Below, in pieces: positions 45,415-54,300 of a stretch of DNA of 64,000 nucleotides; the first letter of the stretch is position 1; each line of letters opens with the position of its first letter. Under the pieces are notes generated by a model. It had not been told where the DNA came from, ran no database searches, and saw only the letters and a list, made by a program, of their open reading frames with translations. Origin of the DNA: Nocardia gamkensis NBRC 108242 (lineage in GTDB: Bacteria; Actinomycetota; Actinomycetes; Mycobacteriales; Mycobacteriaceae); the NCBI RefSeq assembly GCF_001612985.1, contig NZ_BDBM01000004.1:248001-312000 (forward strand), written 5' to 3'. A program made the translations under genes and the position numbers.

Positions 45415-46407
45415 TCACGCCGCGCTCTTCTCGGACTCGTCGGTGGTGTCGTCGGCGGGGTGGCCGGTGATAGTGAGGAAGACCTCGTCCAGGCTCGGCT
45501 TGGTCACGGTGATCTCGTCGACGCCGATCTCCCGCTCGCGCAGGCGGATCAGCAGATCGGCGGTGACGCCCGCGTCGGTCAACGGCGCGGTGAGCCGCCC
45601 GGCCTCCGGGGTGATCTGCGCTTCGACGCCGAGGAAATCGCCGATGATGTGGCGCGCCTCATCGAGCCTGCCGCGATCGACCAGGGTCAGGTGCAGGCTG
45701 GAGCCGCCCACGGAGGCCTTCAGTTCGTCGGCCGTGCCGTCGGCGATCACCTTTCCGTGGTCGATCACCGCGATCCGGTCGGCCAGCTGATCGGCCTCGT
45801 CCAGATACTGGGTGGTGAGCAGCACCGTCGCGCCCTCGCGGACGAGGCGGCGGATGGTCTCCCACATCTGGGCGCGGGTGCGCGGGTCGAGGCCGGTGGT
45901 CGGTTCGTCGAGGAACAGCAGCGGCGGCGTCGCGATCAGGCTGGCCGCCAGATCGAGCCTGCGCCGCATGCCGCCGGAGAAGTTCCGCAGCGGCTTGTTC
46001 GCCGCCTCGGTGAGATCGAACTCCTCCAGCAGGTCGGCAGCTTTGCGCCGGGCATCGATGCTGCTGAGCCCGAGCAGGCGGGAGAAGACGATCAAGTTCT
46101 CGGTGGCGGTCAGATCCTCGTCGACGGAGGCGTACTGGCCCGTGACGCCGATGAGCGAGCGGACCGCCGTCGGCTCCGCCACCACGTCGCGGCCGAAGAT
46201 GCGGCCGCGGCCGCCGTCCGGTCGCAGCAGGGTCGCGAGCATGCGGATGGTCGTGGTCTTGCCTGCGCCGTTCGGACCGAGCACGCCGTACACCGAGCCC
46301 TGCGGCACCGCCAGGCTCACCCCATCGACGGCACGCTGTTCCCCGAACACCTTGACCAGGCCGTCCGCCTCGACGGCGAGCGCTGAAGTTGGTGCGAAAG
46401 AAGTCAT
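45415..46407 (-). CDS. Exporter ATP-binding protein, DrrA-like
   Basis: A 330-residue ABC ATPase: Walker A GVLGPNGAGKTTTIRML, signature NFSGGMRRRLDLAASL, Walker B LLFLDEPTTGLDPRTRAQM and an H-loop in VLLTTQYLDEADQL. A C-terminal DrrA-type extension (about 90 residues) includes LRERE-like helices and the conserved TKPSLDEVFLTITG end. This class exports drugs, lipids or polyketides. It lies 69 bp upstream of the permease and forms a two-gene operon. A structured repeat lies between it and menE. Confidence 0.93.
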   Translation of the reverse strand: MTSFAPTSALAVEADGLVKVFGEQRAVDGVSLAVPQGSVYGVLGPNGAGKTTTIRMLATLLRPDGGRGRIFGRDVVAEPTAVRSLIGVTGQYASVDEDLTATENLIVFSRLLGLSSIDARRKAADLLEEFDLTEAANKPLRNFSGGMRRRLDLAASLIATPPLLFLDEPTTGLDPRTRAQMWETIRRLVREGATVLLTTQYLDEADQLADRIAVIDHGKVIADGTADELKASVGGSSLHLTLVDRGRLDEARHIIGDFLGVEAQITPEAGRLTAPLTDAGVTADLLIRLREREIGVDEITVTKPSLDEVFLTITGHPADDTTDESEKSAA

Positions 46408-46466
46408 GTGGACAACTGTGGACACCGAGACTTGCACGGCTCTTGCACGGCGCTGTCGCATTGGGC

Positions 46467-46640
46467 TGTGTTGTTTTTCCAGCGCCTGCGGCGCTGGGTG
46501 TTCGCGGCCCCCTTGTGGCTCGCGTTTGCGCGACCGCCGCTTGCCTCCTTCGTCGCGTACGCGACGGCCGCGCAAACGCGAGCCGGCGCATGCTCGGTCT
46601 CGCTTCGCTCGAAACCGGGAGTGGGGTGCGCTGGGCGCGT
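46467..46640 (+). repeat. Structured dispersed repeat, copy B
   Basis: This matches copy A over most of its length. Its first hairpin is CCAGCGCC/GGCGCTGG, the outer left arm GTTCGCGGCCC (46500-46510) is present but the right arm is lost, and the inner stem (46517-46584) is the same GGCTCGCGTTTGCGCG type as in copy A. It ends with the GGGGTGCGCTGGG tail. It sits between the menE stop and the ABC ATPase start. Confidence 0.82.
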
Positions 46641-46724
46641 CGGATGGTGGCGGCCTGATTCCGGGTACGCGGTCGCCGGTGGCGCGACTCGGCGCGCTGT
46701 GCTGCGGGCGCTGCCCCGCTGTCG

Positions 46725-47885
46725 TCAGTGGGCCGAGTCGGCCAAGAGGTATTCGCGGACTTTGGCGCGGTCGGGCTTGCCGGGGCCGCGCAGGGGGAAC
46801 TCGTCGAGAACGGCGAGTTCGCGGGGAGCGGCGATGGAGTCCAATTCGTCGGCGACGTATTCGCGCAGCTCGGCCAGGTCCGGGGTGGCGCCGGGGGCGG
46901 GGATTACAGCGACGGCGACGCGCTGGCCGAGGCGTTCGTCCGGCAGGCCGACGACGACCACCTCGCTGATCGTGGGGTGGTTGATCAGCACGGCCTCGAC
47001 CACCTGCGGGATCACCAGCAGGCCGCCGGTGGTGATCGCCTCGTCGAGCCGTCCGGTGATGCTCAGCAGGCCGTTGTCGAAGGTGCCCGCGTCCTCGGTG
47101 CGGAACCAGCCCGGTTCGGCGAAGGCGGGATGGTCGGGCTGATTGCGGTAGCCCGTGGCGATCATGGCACCGCCCAGCACCACCCGGCCGTCTTCGATCC
47201 GGACCTTCGTGCCCTCCAGCGGCACACCGTCGTATACGCAGCCGCCGCAGGTCTCGCTCATGCCATAGGTGCGCACCACGGTGATGCCCGCGGCTCGCGC
47301 GCGCTCGTAAACCGGCAGCGGAGTGGCCGCGCCGCCCACCAGCACGCCGTCGAGCTCGGCCAGCGCGGTGGTGGCCACCGGCGACTCGAGCGCCTTGATC
47401 AGCTGGGTCGGGACCAGGGATGTGTAGCGCCGTTCACCGCGCATACCCGTGATCGCGCCGGCCAGCGCCTCGGGCAGGAATCCGCCGGACACGTCCAGCA
47501 CGGTGGGTTCGGTCCCCGCCAGGATGCTGCGCAGCAGCACCTGGATACCGGCGATGTGATGGGTGGGCAGGGCCAGCAACCAGTTGCCAGGACCGCCGAG
47601 CCGGTCGTGTGTGGCGGTGCCGCTCGCGTGCAGGGCCGCCGAACTCAGCATCGCGCCCTTCGGCACGCCCGTGGTGCCGGAGGTGGTCACCACCAGAGCG
47701 ACTTCCTCGTCGATCGGCTCGCCGGGGGAGAGGGCGTCGCTCAAGCGTCTCGACTCGCGTCGATCGCTGTTGGGAATGGGCAGCCACGCGGCCCCGCTAC
47801 CTTCCAGCGCCGCCCGCAGATGGGGCATGACATCGCCGAGACCGGACCCGGTGGGCATCGGCAAGGTGCGCAGTGTCTTGCTCAT
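46725..47885 (-). CDS. menE: o-Succinylbenzoate-CoA ligase
   Basis: A 386-residue AMP-forming ligase that activates o-succinylbenzoate for ring closure by MenB. The P-loop reads TTSGTTGVPKGAMLS; further family motifs are YGMSETCGG, GYRNQPDHPAF, GWFRTEDAG and GRLDEAITTGG, with the final lysine in GKPDRAKVREYL. The N-terminal domain is short, as in actinobacterial MenE. ATG 47885 is preferred. Position matches Rv0542c. Confidence 0.94.
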   Translation of the reverse strand: MSKTLRTLPMPTGSGLGDVMPHLRAALEGSGAAWLPIPNSDRRESRRLSDALSPGEPIDEEVALVVTTSGTTGVPKGAMLSSAALHASGTATHDRLGGPGNWLLALPTHHIAGIQVLLRSILAGTEPTVLDVSGGFLPEALAGAITGMRGERRYTSLVPTQLIKALESPVATTALAELDGVLVGGAATPLPVYERARAAGITVVRTYGMSETCGGCVYDGVPLEGTKVRIEDGRVVLGGAMIATGYRNQPDHPAFAEPGWFRTEDAGTFDNGLLSITGRLDEAITTGGLLVIPQVVEAVLINHPTISEVVVVGLPDERLGQRVAVAVIPAPGATPDLAELREYVADELDSIAAPRELAVLDEFPLRGPGKPDRAKVREYLLADSAH

Positions 47886-48223
47886 GCCATGCCTCGCCGC
47901 TCGCCAGGCTCGGTCGTGCCCAGAGCCGCTGTCCCCATGGCTCGCTCGCTGCACTCCCTCACGGTAGGGATCGTGTCATGCCCGCGTAACCGCGTGCGGA
48001 ACGGGTCGGTATGCCGGAGTGGCGCACCCGCGGCGCGGTCACCCGGTCGGATCGGGGCTCAAGTACGACAGACATCGAGACTGCGATTCACTCGGTCGGA
48101 CGGGACACGGACACAGCCGGCCCGGACGTCGGCGGTCGGGTGGCCGTCCGAGCGTTATCGTCCTCGCCGGTTCTCGCGTTGGCAACTCGGTGGCGCCCGC
48201 CGAACCACCTATCCGAACCGTTG
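47886..48223. other. Non-coding gap between menE and the glyoxalase gene
   Basis: About 340 bp. On the leftward strand it must contain the menE promoter. No frame in it has a ribosome-binding site plus a recognisable product, and no copy of the structured repeat was found. Confidence 0.45.
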
Positions 48224-48616
48224 CTACGACGGCGACCAGCGGGAATCCCGCCTGATCGGATGCGACGGCGGGACCTCCACCAGAACGATCGGCACGCCGT
48301 CGGGATCGTGCACCCACATCTCGTGCAAGCCCCACGGCTCCTCGACCGGGGCGCGGTCGATCGCGATGCCCTTCAGCGCCAGTTCCACGGCGGCGGCGGA
48401 CACGTCGCGCACCTGGAGCCAGATGGCACCCTCGAACGACGACGATTCCCCCGACCCGCCGTGCGCGGCCACCTCGATCAGCGACTGGCCCGCGAAGAAG
48501 ACGGTGCCGCCCGGATATTCCCGCGCGATGGCCAGCTCCAGGCCGTCCCGGTAGAACGCGAGGGTGGCCTGGTAATCGGCGGGCCGCAGGATGATCCGGC
48601 TGCTGAGGATGTCCAT
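48224..48616 (-). CDS. VOC (glyoxalase/dioxygenase) family protein, Rv0546c-like
   Basis: A 130-residue protein of the vicinal oxygen chelate fold: ILRPADYQATLAFYRDGLEL, LIEVAAHGG, IWLQVRDVSAAAVEL and MWVHDPDGVPIVLVEVP. The strand-order pattern and the glutamates near the ends of the repeats fit a metal site, but the substrate is unknown. It lies two bases downstream of menB on the same strand. Confidence 0.88.
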   Translation of the reverse strand: MDILSSRIILRPADYQATLAFYRDGLELAIAREYPGGTVFFAGQSLIEVAAHGGSGESSSFEGAIWLQVRDVSAAAVELALKGIAIDRAPVEEPWGLHEMWVHDPDGVPIVLVEVPPSHPIRRDSRWSPS

Positions 48617-48617
48617 A

Positions 48618-49511
48618 TCAGAAGTACCAGGGGTAGGGAGACCAGTCCGGCTCGCGTTTCTGCAGGAACGCGTCGCGGCCCTCGACAGCCTCGTCGGTCA
48701 TGTACGCCATCCTCGTCGCCTCGCCCGCGAAGAGTTGCTGGCCGACCAGACCGTCGTCCAGCAAATTGAACGCGTACTTCAGCATGCGCTGTGCCTGCGG
48801 GGATTTGCCGTTGATGTCGGCGGTCCACTCCAGCGCGACGTCCTCCAGTTCGGCGTGGTCGACGACCTTGTTCACCGCGCCCATCTGGTGCATTTCCTCG
48901 GCGGTGTAGGGGCGGCCGAGGAAGAAGATCTCGCGGGCGAACTTCTGACCGACCATCTTGGCCAGGTAGGCGCTGCCGTAGCCGCCGTCGAAGCTGCCCA
49001 CATCGGCGTCGGTCTGCTTGAAGCGGGCGTGCTCGCGGCTGGCCAGGGTGAGGTCGCAGACCACGTGCAGGCTGTGACCACCGCCCGCAGCCCACCCGTT
49101 CACCAGGGCGATCACCACTTTCGGCATGAAACGGATCAACCGCTGCACCTCCAGGATGTGCAGGCGGCCCGCGCGGGCCTGGTCGACCGTGTCCGCGGTG
49201 TCACCGCTGGCGTACTGGTATCCGCTGCGGCCGCGGATGCGCTGGTCACCGCCGGAGCAGAACGCCCAGCCGCCGTCCTTGGGGCTGGGGCCGTTGCCGG
49301 TGAGCAGCACCGCGCCGACGTCCGAAGTCATCCGCGCGTGGTCGAGTGCCCGGAAGAGTTCGTCGACCGTGTGCGGGCGGAACGCATTGCGCACCTCCGG
49401 CCGGTCGAACGCCACACGCACGGTGCCCTGCTCGATGTGCCGGTGATAGGTGATGTCGGTCAGGTTCTCGAATCCCGGAACGGGACGCCACAGCTTCGGA
49501 TTGAACGTCAC
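48618..49511 (-). CDS. menB: 1,4-dihydroxy-2-naphthoyl-CoA synthase
   Basis: A 297-residue crotonase-fold enzyme that closes the naphthoquinone ring. Motifs include FCSGGDQRIRGRSGYQY, VNGWAAGGGHSLHVVCDLT, DADVGSFDGGYGSAYLAKM and the C-terminal EPDWSPYPWYF typical of MenB. GTG 49511 is used; longer extensions are not coding. It matches Rv0548c and is divergent from the thioesterase gene. Confidence 0.96.
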   Translation of the reverse strand: MTFNPKLWRPVPGFENLTDITYHRHIEQGTVRVAFDRPEVRNAFRPHTVDELFRALDHARMTSDVGAVLLTGNGPSPKDGGWAFCSGGDQRIRGRSGYQYASGDTADTVDQARAGRLHILEVQRLIRFMPKVVIALVNGWAAGGGHSLHVVCDLTLASREHARFKQTDADVGSFDGGYGSAYLAKMVGQKFAREIFFLGRPYTAEEMHQMGAVNKVVDHAELEDVALEWTADINGKSPQAQRMLKYAFNLLDDGLVGQQLFAGEATRMAYMTDEAVEGRDAFLQKREPDWSPYPWYF

Positions 49512-49605
49512 CCGGGCAATGCTAGGTCGCGCTGCGCCCGAAAGTCGTGAGCGGGCAGCGGGATCTCGATTTGACGGTGTAAAAATACGCGTTACCGTGC
49601 AAGTT

Positions 49606-50262
49606 ATGAGCGAGCAAGTGAAACCGGTTATCGACCGGAGCGCGATGGACGGGTCCCGGTACGAGAAGCACGGCGGATTTCCGAAGGTCACCCCCGCGCG
49701 GGTCGGACCGAACTTCGGCGGATTCGTGGAAGCCATGCGGACGTTGCAGGATCTCGCCGTGTCCGTGGACGCGCCCGACGACGTGTTCGGGGCCGCGCAG
49801 GCCAAAGCCCGCGAGCTGATCGATCTGCTGGAGCCCTACCGCGCACCCGAGTTGCAGGGACCGGCCGGCCGCGCCGTCGAACTGCCGGGCCGGGGAAGCC
49901 TTCTGCTGCTGCCGTGGCAGGTGGTCGAGGCGGGGCGCGACGGCATCGAGATGACGGGTGTGTTCCGCCGTTTCCATCTCGGCGGCAACGGCGCCGCGCA
50001 CGGCGGTGTGCTGCCGCTGCTGTTCGACGATCTGCTCGGCATGATCGTGCACTACGCCGGACGGCCGATCAGCCGCACCGCGTACCTTCATGTGAACTAC
50101 CGCAAGATCACTCCGCTGGAAACACAACTGACGGTTCGCGGACGGGTCGACCGGATCGAAGGGCGCAAAACTTTCATCGCCGCCGAATTGCTCGATGAGC
50201 AGGGCGATCTGCTCGCCGACTGCGAAGGTCTGATGGTGGAGTTGCTGCCGTGGCAGCCGTAG
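49606..50262 (+). CDS. PaaI-like hotdog thioesterase
   Basis: A 218-residue protein with a C-terminal hotdog domain: FHLGGNGAAHGGVLPLLFDDLLG, with the catalytic-region HGG followed by the helix, and ISRTAYLHVNYRKITPLETQL. It could hydrolyse an acyl-CoA, perhaps the menaquinone intermediate given the neighbouring menB, but this is only context. The ATG is about 35 bp after a TTGACG (49571) and near TACCGT, so the transcript may be almost leaderless. Confidence 0.85.
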   Translation: MSEQVKPVIDRSAMDGSRYEKHGGFPKVTPARVGPNFGGFVEAMRTLQDLAVSVDAPDDVFGAAQAKARELIDLLEPYRAPELQGPAGRAVELPGRGSLLLLPWQVVEAGRDGIEMTGVFRRFHLGGNGAAHGGVLPLLFDDLLGMIVHYAGRPISRTAYLHVNYRKITPLETQLTVRGRVDRIEGRKTFIAAELLDEQGDLLADCEGLMVELLPWQP

Positions 50263-50336
50263 CCGGGTGAATGCTGGCGCGGGTGCGTATAGTTGCCCTC
50301 GCTCGTTCATCGATACCGATCCGGAGGAACCTGAAA

Positions 50337-50783
50337 GTGGTTGCAGCACTGTCTGAATCTCTGCTCGACGACGCGAAGCGCCCGGCTTTCCTTGCCGATG
50401 CCGTCGAGGTTCTCGACGCCGAGGTCTCGGACAAGGGTGGTGCGTCCGGCCTCGCTGTGAAGGGTGGCTACGCGGCGGTCAAGAAGATCAGCCCGTCCAT
50501 CGTGCCCGATGCGCTGGAGTCGTTGGCGCCCAAGCTCGTCGCGCAGCTGGAGCCGTTCTGGCAGGAGTACACGGCGTCGGGCTCCGGCAAGTTCGCCGAT
50601 CTGCTCGTCGCCAAGTCGGACGAGGTCGCCGAGGCGTTGCTCGCCGTCACCGACGCGCGGGCCGAGTCCTCCTCTCGCCCTGCCCTGCAGAAGGTCTACT
50701 CCTCGATGCGTTCCTCGGCGAAGAAGAACGTCATCGAGGCGCTGCCGCGCGTGGGCGACCTGATCCAGAAGCACGCTCAGTAG
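50337..50783 (+). CDS. DUF6918-type conserved protein
   Basis: A 148-residue helical protein starting at GTG 50337, eight bases after CCGGAGGA. It begins MVAALSESLLDDAKRPAFLA and has conserved helices such as GLAVKGGYAAVKKISPSIVP and SSAKKNVIEALPRVGDLIQK. Homologues of unknown function are common in Mycobacteriales. A tandem pair of structured repeats follows directly after the stop. Confidence 0.8.
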   Translation: MVAALSESLLDDAKRPAFLADAVEVLDAEVSDKGGASGLAVKGGYAAVKKISPSIVPDALESLAPKLVAQLEPFWQEYTASGSGKFADLLVAKSDEVAEALLAVTDARAESSSRPALQKVYSSMRSSAKKNVIEALPRVGDLIQKHAQ

Positions 50784-50785
50784 TT

Positions 50786-50899
50786 TCTGCCGCGACTTCG
50801 TCGCGGCGTGTTCGCGGCCCCTTCATGGCTCGCGTCCGAGCAACCACCGCTGGCGACTTCGTCGCGTACGCGGCGGCCACTCGGACGCGAGCCGGGCCG
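50786..50899 (+). repeat. Structured dispersed repeat, copy C1
   Basis: First of two tandem copies, beginning three bases after a stop codon. First hairpin CCGCGAC/GTCGCGG (50790-50806); outer left arm GTTCGCGGCCC; inner stem GGCTCGCGTCCGAG (50827-50840) with CTCGGACGCGAGCC (50880-50893). The distal part of this stem differs from copies A and B in both arms. The copy is cut off at GGGCCG where C2 begins. Confidence 0.85.
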
Positions 50900-51062
50900 T
50901 GTTGGTTTGCCAGCGCCTGCGGCGCTGGGTGTTCGCGGCCCCTTCATGGCTCGCGTCCGAGCGACCGCCGCTTGCTCCTTCGTCGCGTACGCGGCGGCCA
51001 CTCGGACGCGAGCCGGGCCGCGAACGGCGCATGCTCGGTCTCGCTTCGCTCGAAACCGGGAG
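50900..51062 (+). repeat. Structured dispersed repeat, copy C2
   Basis: Second tandem copy. First hairpin CCAGCGCC/GGCGCTGG as in copy B; inner stem GGCTCGCGTCCGAG (50948-50961) with CTCGGACGCGAGCC (51001-51014) as in C1; outer right arm GGGCCGCGAAC (51015-51025) intact; tail GCATGCTCGGTCTCGCTTCG present. It therefore mixes parts seen in B, C1 and A. Confidence 0.85.
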
Positions 51063-51421
51063 CTGAGCGGTGTGGTCGAGTGAGTAGGCAGGGCCGCGAT
51101 TTGAGCCCTGCCTTGCAACGGTCGTGTCCGAGTGATGACTGCTGGCCCTGTTGGTTGCGGACCTAGTCGGGTTTGGACGTGAGCTGGGCGGTGTGCGCCT
51201 GCGAGGCCGCAGTGTTGCGGGTCCCTCCCTTGGAATGCGACTGAGCACCTATCGATAGCGACCTCCCTGCGGCATGCTCGGATGTCAGCCGAGCCGCGCG
51301 GGCTCGTCGGCCATCCTCGGGACCGACCACCGCTGCGTCCCGGAGGCAGTGTCCGAGGACACAGTGTGATTGCGAGCCTCCCGGCGGCGACTTCTAGTTG
51401 ACTGTCTGCCAGTCTGGAGAC
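51063..51421. other. Non-coding region before menD with decayed repeat
   Basis: A 359-bp gap. A hairpin GGCAGGGC/GCCCTGCC lies at 51087-51112. Next, 51118-51192 resembles a mutated third repeat copy: TCGTGTCCGAG for the left arm and TTTGGACGTGAGC for the right, with several C-to-T changes. The remaining part up to the menD GTG should hold the menD promoter. M. tuberculosis has menC and bpoC upstream of menD; neither is present here. Confidence 0.55.
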
Positions 51422-53065
51422 GTGAACCCGTCAACAGCACAAGCGCAGGTCGTCGTCGACGAACTCGTGCGCGGGGGCGTGCGGGATGTCGTCCTGTGCC
51501 CCGGCTCCCGGAACGCTCCGCTGGCCTTCGCCCTCCAGGGTGCCGACGCGGCGGGGCGGCTGCGGCTGCACATGCGGATCGACGAGCGAACGGCGGGCTT
51601 TCTCGCCGTCGGGCTCGCGGTCGCGAGCGGGCATCCGGTCCCGGTCGTGATGACCTCGGGTACCGCGGTGGCCAACCTCGGGCCCGCCGTGCTGGAGGCG
51701 AACTACGCCCGCGTCCCGCTGGTGGTGCTCAGCGCCAATCGGCCCTACGAACTGCTCGGCTCCGGAGCCAACCAGACCGTCGAACAGCTCGGCTTGTTCG
51801 GCAGCCAGGTCCGCGCCACCATCTCGCTCGGTCTGGCGGAGGAGGAGGCCGGGGACGCCGACCACTCGCCCTACGGCCAGCAGAACAGCCAGTGGCGTTC
51901 GGCGGTGTGCCGGGTGCTTGCGGCGGCGCGCGGCACTCGCTCCGGCAACGCGGGCCCGGTGCACTTCGACGTCCCGTTGCGCGAGCCGCTGGTCCCCGAC
52001 CTGGCGCCGGGTGAGTCGGCTCCCACGGGTCGCGCGGGCGATTGCGCCTGGACCGAGACCCAGTACGCCACCCTGGACGTGCCGCTCGATCTCGACCTCA
52101 CACCCGACACGGTGGTGATCTCCGGACACGGCGCCGGGTTGCGCCCGGAGCTGGCGGATCTGCCGACCGTCGCCGAGCCCACCGCCCCCATGCACGGGCC
52201 CGCGCTGCATCCGCTGGTGCTGTCGCTGCTGCGGCCGAAGCAGGCGATCATCACCGGCCGCCCGACCCTGCACCGGCAGGTCTCGAAGGTGCTCGCCGAT
52301 CCGGATGTCCGGGTCTACGCGCTCACCACGGGTCCGCGCTGGCCCGACGTGTCCGGCAACGTGGTCGGTACCGGCACGCGCGCGGTCATCAGCGGCGCCC
52401 CCAGCGCGCGATGGCTGGAGCACTGTCGTGAACTGAACGCGAAGGCCGACCAGGTGGTGCGCGCCGAACTCGCGCGGCATCCGAAACCCACCGGGCTGCA
52501 CGTCGCCGCGGTCGTGATGGACGCGCTGCGGGACGGCGACCAACTGCTGCTCGGCGCCTCGAACCCGGTGCGGGACGCCGCACTGGTGTCGCATCCGCGC
52601 CCCGGGATCAAGGTGCTGTCGAATCGCGGCGTGGCCGGGATCGACGGCACGGTCTCCACCGCGGTGGGCGCCGCCCTGCACCACGAGGGGCGCACCATCG
52701 CGCTGATCGGCGACCTGACCTTCCTGCACGACGCGTCCGGTCTGCTGATCGGCCCCGGTGAACCGCGACCGGCCGACTTGACCATCGTGGTGGCCAACGA
52801 CGACGGCGGCGGCATCTTCGAGCTGCTCGAGCAGGGCGACCCGCAGTACGCGGGGGTGTTCGAACGGGTCTTCGGCACCCCGCACGGCATGGATCTGGCC
52901 GCCTTGTGTGCCGCCTATCGCATCCCGCACCGGCAGGTGGACCCGCAACAGCTGGCCGTCGAACTGACCGCGCACGCTCATGGCATGCGGGTGCTCGAGG
53001 TGGCCACCGAGCGGTCCAGCCTGCGGGAACTGCACGCGACGGTGCGGGCGAAGATCCAGCCCTGA
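51422..53065 (+). CDS. menD: 2-succinyl-5-enolpyruvyl-6-hydroxy-3-cyclohexene-1-carboxylate synthase
   Basis: A 547-residue TPP enzyme joining isochorismate and 2-oxoglutarate early in menaquinone synthesis. Features are [14 protein letters not shown], the catalytic glutamate in [35 protein letters not shown], and the TPP/Mg segment [17 protein letters not shown] with [20 protein letters not shown] 51422 gives the family N terminus MNPSTAQA. It matches Rv0555. Confidence 0.96.
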   Translation: MNPSTAQAQVVVDELVRGGVRDVVLCPGSRNAPLAFALQGADAAGRLRLHMRIDERTAGFLAVGLAVASGHPVPVVMTSGTAVANLGPAVLEANYARVPLVVLSANRPYELLGSGANQTVEQLGLFGSQVRATISLGLAEEEAGDADHSPYGQQNSQWRSAVCRVLAAARGTRSGNAGPVHFDVPLREPLVPDLAPGESAPTGRAGDCAWTETQYATLDVPLDLDLTPDTVVISGHGAGLRPELADLPTVAEPTAPMHGPALHPLVLSLLRPKQAIITGRPTLHRQVSKVLADPDVRVYALTTGPRWPDVSGNVVGTGTRAVISGAPSARWLEHCRELNAKADQVVRAELARHPKPTGLHVAAVVMDALRDGDQLLLGASNPVRDAALVSHPRPGIKVLSNRGVAGIDGTVSTAVGAALHHEGRTIALIGDLTFLHDASGLLIGPGEPRPADLTIVVANDDGGGIFELLEQGDPQYAGVFERVFGTPHGMDLAALCAAYRIPHRQVDPQQLAVELTAHAHGMRVLEVATERSSLRELHATVRAKIQP

Positions 53066-53074
53066 GCCGTAGGG

Positions 53075-53302
53075 TCAGAAGCCGAATTCGTCCTCGGGGT
53101 CGTCGTCCATCGGAACCACGATGGACTGCTCGAGCACGTCCGCCGGATTCGCCTCCAAGACGTCGCGCTCGGGAATCGCCCGTCCGACGGCGTCGTCCTG
53201 CTCCGGCAGGTCGTCGGCGACCACCGGCTCCTCCGGATACGCCGGGACGGACTGCTCGGCGAGATCCGCCTCCGGGACCGCGTCGGCAAGGGGATCTGAC
53301 AT
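53075..53302 (-). CDS. Small acidic protein
   Basis: A 75-residue acidic protein (MSDPLADAVPEADLAEQS to DDDPEDEFGF). It has no hydrophobic segment, and its composition (Asp, Glu, Pro, Val) suggests an intrinsically disordered protein. GAGAGGAG lies about eight bases before the ATG. It converges on menD, with nine bases between stops. No family is recognised. Confidence 0.7.
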   Translation of the reverse strand: MSDPLADAVPEADLAEQSVPAYPEEPVVADDLPEQDDAVGRAIPERDVLEANPADVLEQSIVVPMDDDPEDEFGF

Positions 53303-53431
53303 CGTGCGCTCCTCTCCGCGTAGGCGTCTCGATGGGCATACCCGTCGCGGGATGCCGCAATCGAGGCGGACGATCGACTCCGACTGCATCGAGGATGCCC
53401 GTGGTCGGGACGGACGGCAAGCATTTTCGCC

Positions 53432-53680
53432 TCAGCGTTGTCGCTCTTCGTCGACCCGCGCCGCCGTGGCATCGGCGGGGTGCTCGACCAGTGCGAGCGT
53501 GCGCCCGGCCATGAACCGCGCGGTCCGCACCGCCGTCCCCGATCGCGTCACTTCGCTGACTTCGACCACGCCACGCGCGATCCTGACCTCGACCCGCCGC
53601 CCCGCCCGGGTAGCCGCGATCTCGTAACTGCGAGAGCCGTCGCCGACGTCGACGACGATCTCCACCCGATCACCCTTCAT
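53432..53680 (-). CDS. Small protein of unknown function
   Basis: An 82-residue strand-rich protein: VEIVVDVGDGSRSYEIAATR and RRVEVRIARGVVEVSEVTRS. The regular alternation of Val/Ile suggests a small beta-barrel or hydrolase-inhibitor-like fold, but no known family is recognised. Third codon positions are G/C-rich, supporting coding. It probably has its own promoter. Confidence 0.65.
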   Translation of the reverse strand: MKGDRVEIVVDVGDGSRSYEIAATRAGRRVEVRIARGVVEVSEVTRSGTAVRTARFMAGRTLALVEHPADATAARVDEERQR

Positions 53681-53774
53681 CTACCAATTATCCGCTTTTC
53701 CAGCGCATTTCGCCGCTACGAGTGCGTAACGGCGGCCCCTCGCGCGCCGGTCGAGACGTCCCGGTGCAGCGCGG

Positions 53775-54275
53775 TTACCGAGCGGGCCGGCGCGGTCCGA
53801 CTCCGAGCCTGCGTGCCGCGCGGCTCATGAGGCGCGACATTCCGGCCGGAAGGGAATCCGGTTCGGGAACCGTCACCGGGCGGATCCGGCCGTTGTGGAT
53901 CGCGGTTATCCGCCAGCCCTCGGAGGTACGTACCAGCACCAGCGTCTGGCGCGATCGCCTGCGCTCCGGCAGCCGCGATCGCCACGGCATCAATACCGAC
54001 GCCGTGCCGTGCAGGATCGCCACGTCCGGGGTGACGAAGCGAATCGACTCCAGGTCGCCGACCAGTGCGGAGCCTGCCAGCACGCCTCGGAAGAGCTTGT
54101 CGTGATTGCGCTGGTGCTCGGCTCGGCCGATCGCGCGGGTGCCGTCATAGGACACGTAGTCGGAGTCGGCGGTGAAATGGCCGGCGTAGGCCTCGGCGTC
54201 GTTGTCGGTCCAGGCCTGCATGAGGTCGCGGAACAGCGTGCGGATCTCGGCGTCGTCGATGTCGGTGTCGTGCAT
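53775..54275 (-). CDS. SnoaL/SgcJ-like (NTF2 fold) protein
   Basis: A 166-residue protein with the NTF2-like pattern LFRDLMQAWTDNDAEAYAGHFTADSDYVSYDGTRAIGR and, later, LVLVRTSEGWRITAIHNGRI. This resembles SgcJ/EcaC-type proteins found with secondary metabolite genes; substrate unknown. ATG 54275 is chosen; longer frames cross the MarR gene. It is divergent from the MarR gene, which likely controls it through palindromes between them. Confidence 0.85.
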   Translation of the reverse strand: MHDTDIDDAEIRTLFRDLMQAWTDNDAEAYAGHFTADSDYVSYDGTRAIGRAEHQRNHDKLFRGVLAGSALVGDLESIRFVTPDVAILHGTASVLMPWRSRLPERRRSRQTLVLVRTSEGWRITAIHNGRIRPVTVPEPDSLPAGMSRLMSRAARRLGVGPRRPAR

Positions 54276-54300
54276 GGCAGCGTCCTTGTGCGTGCTATTA

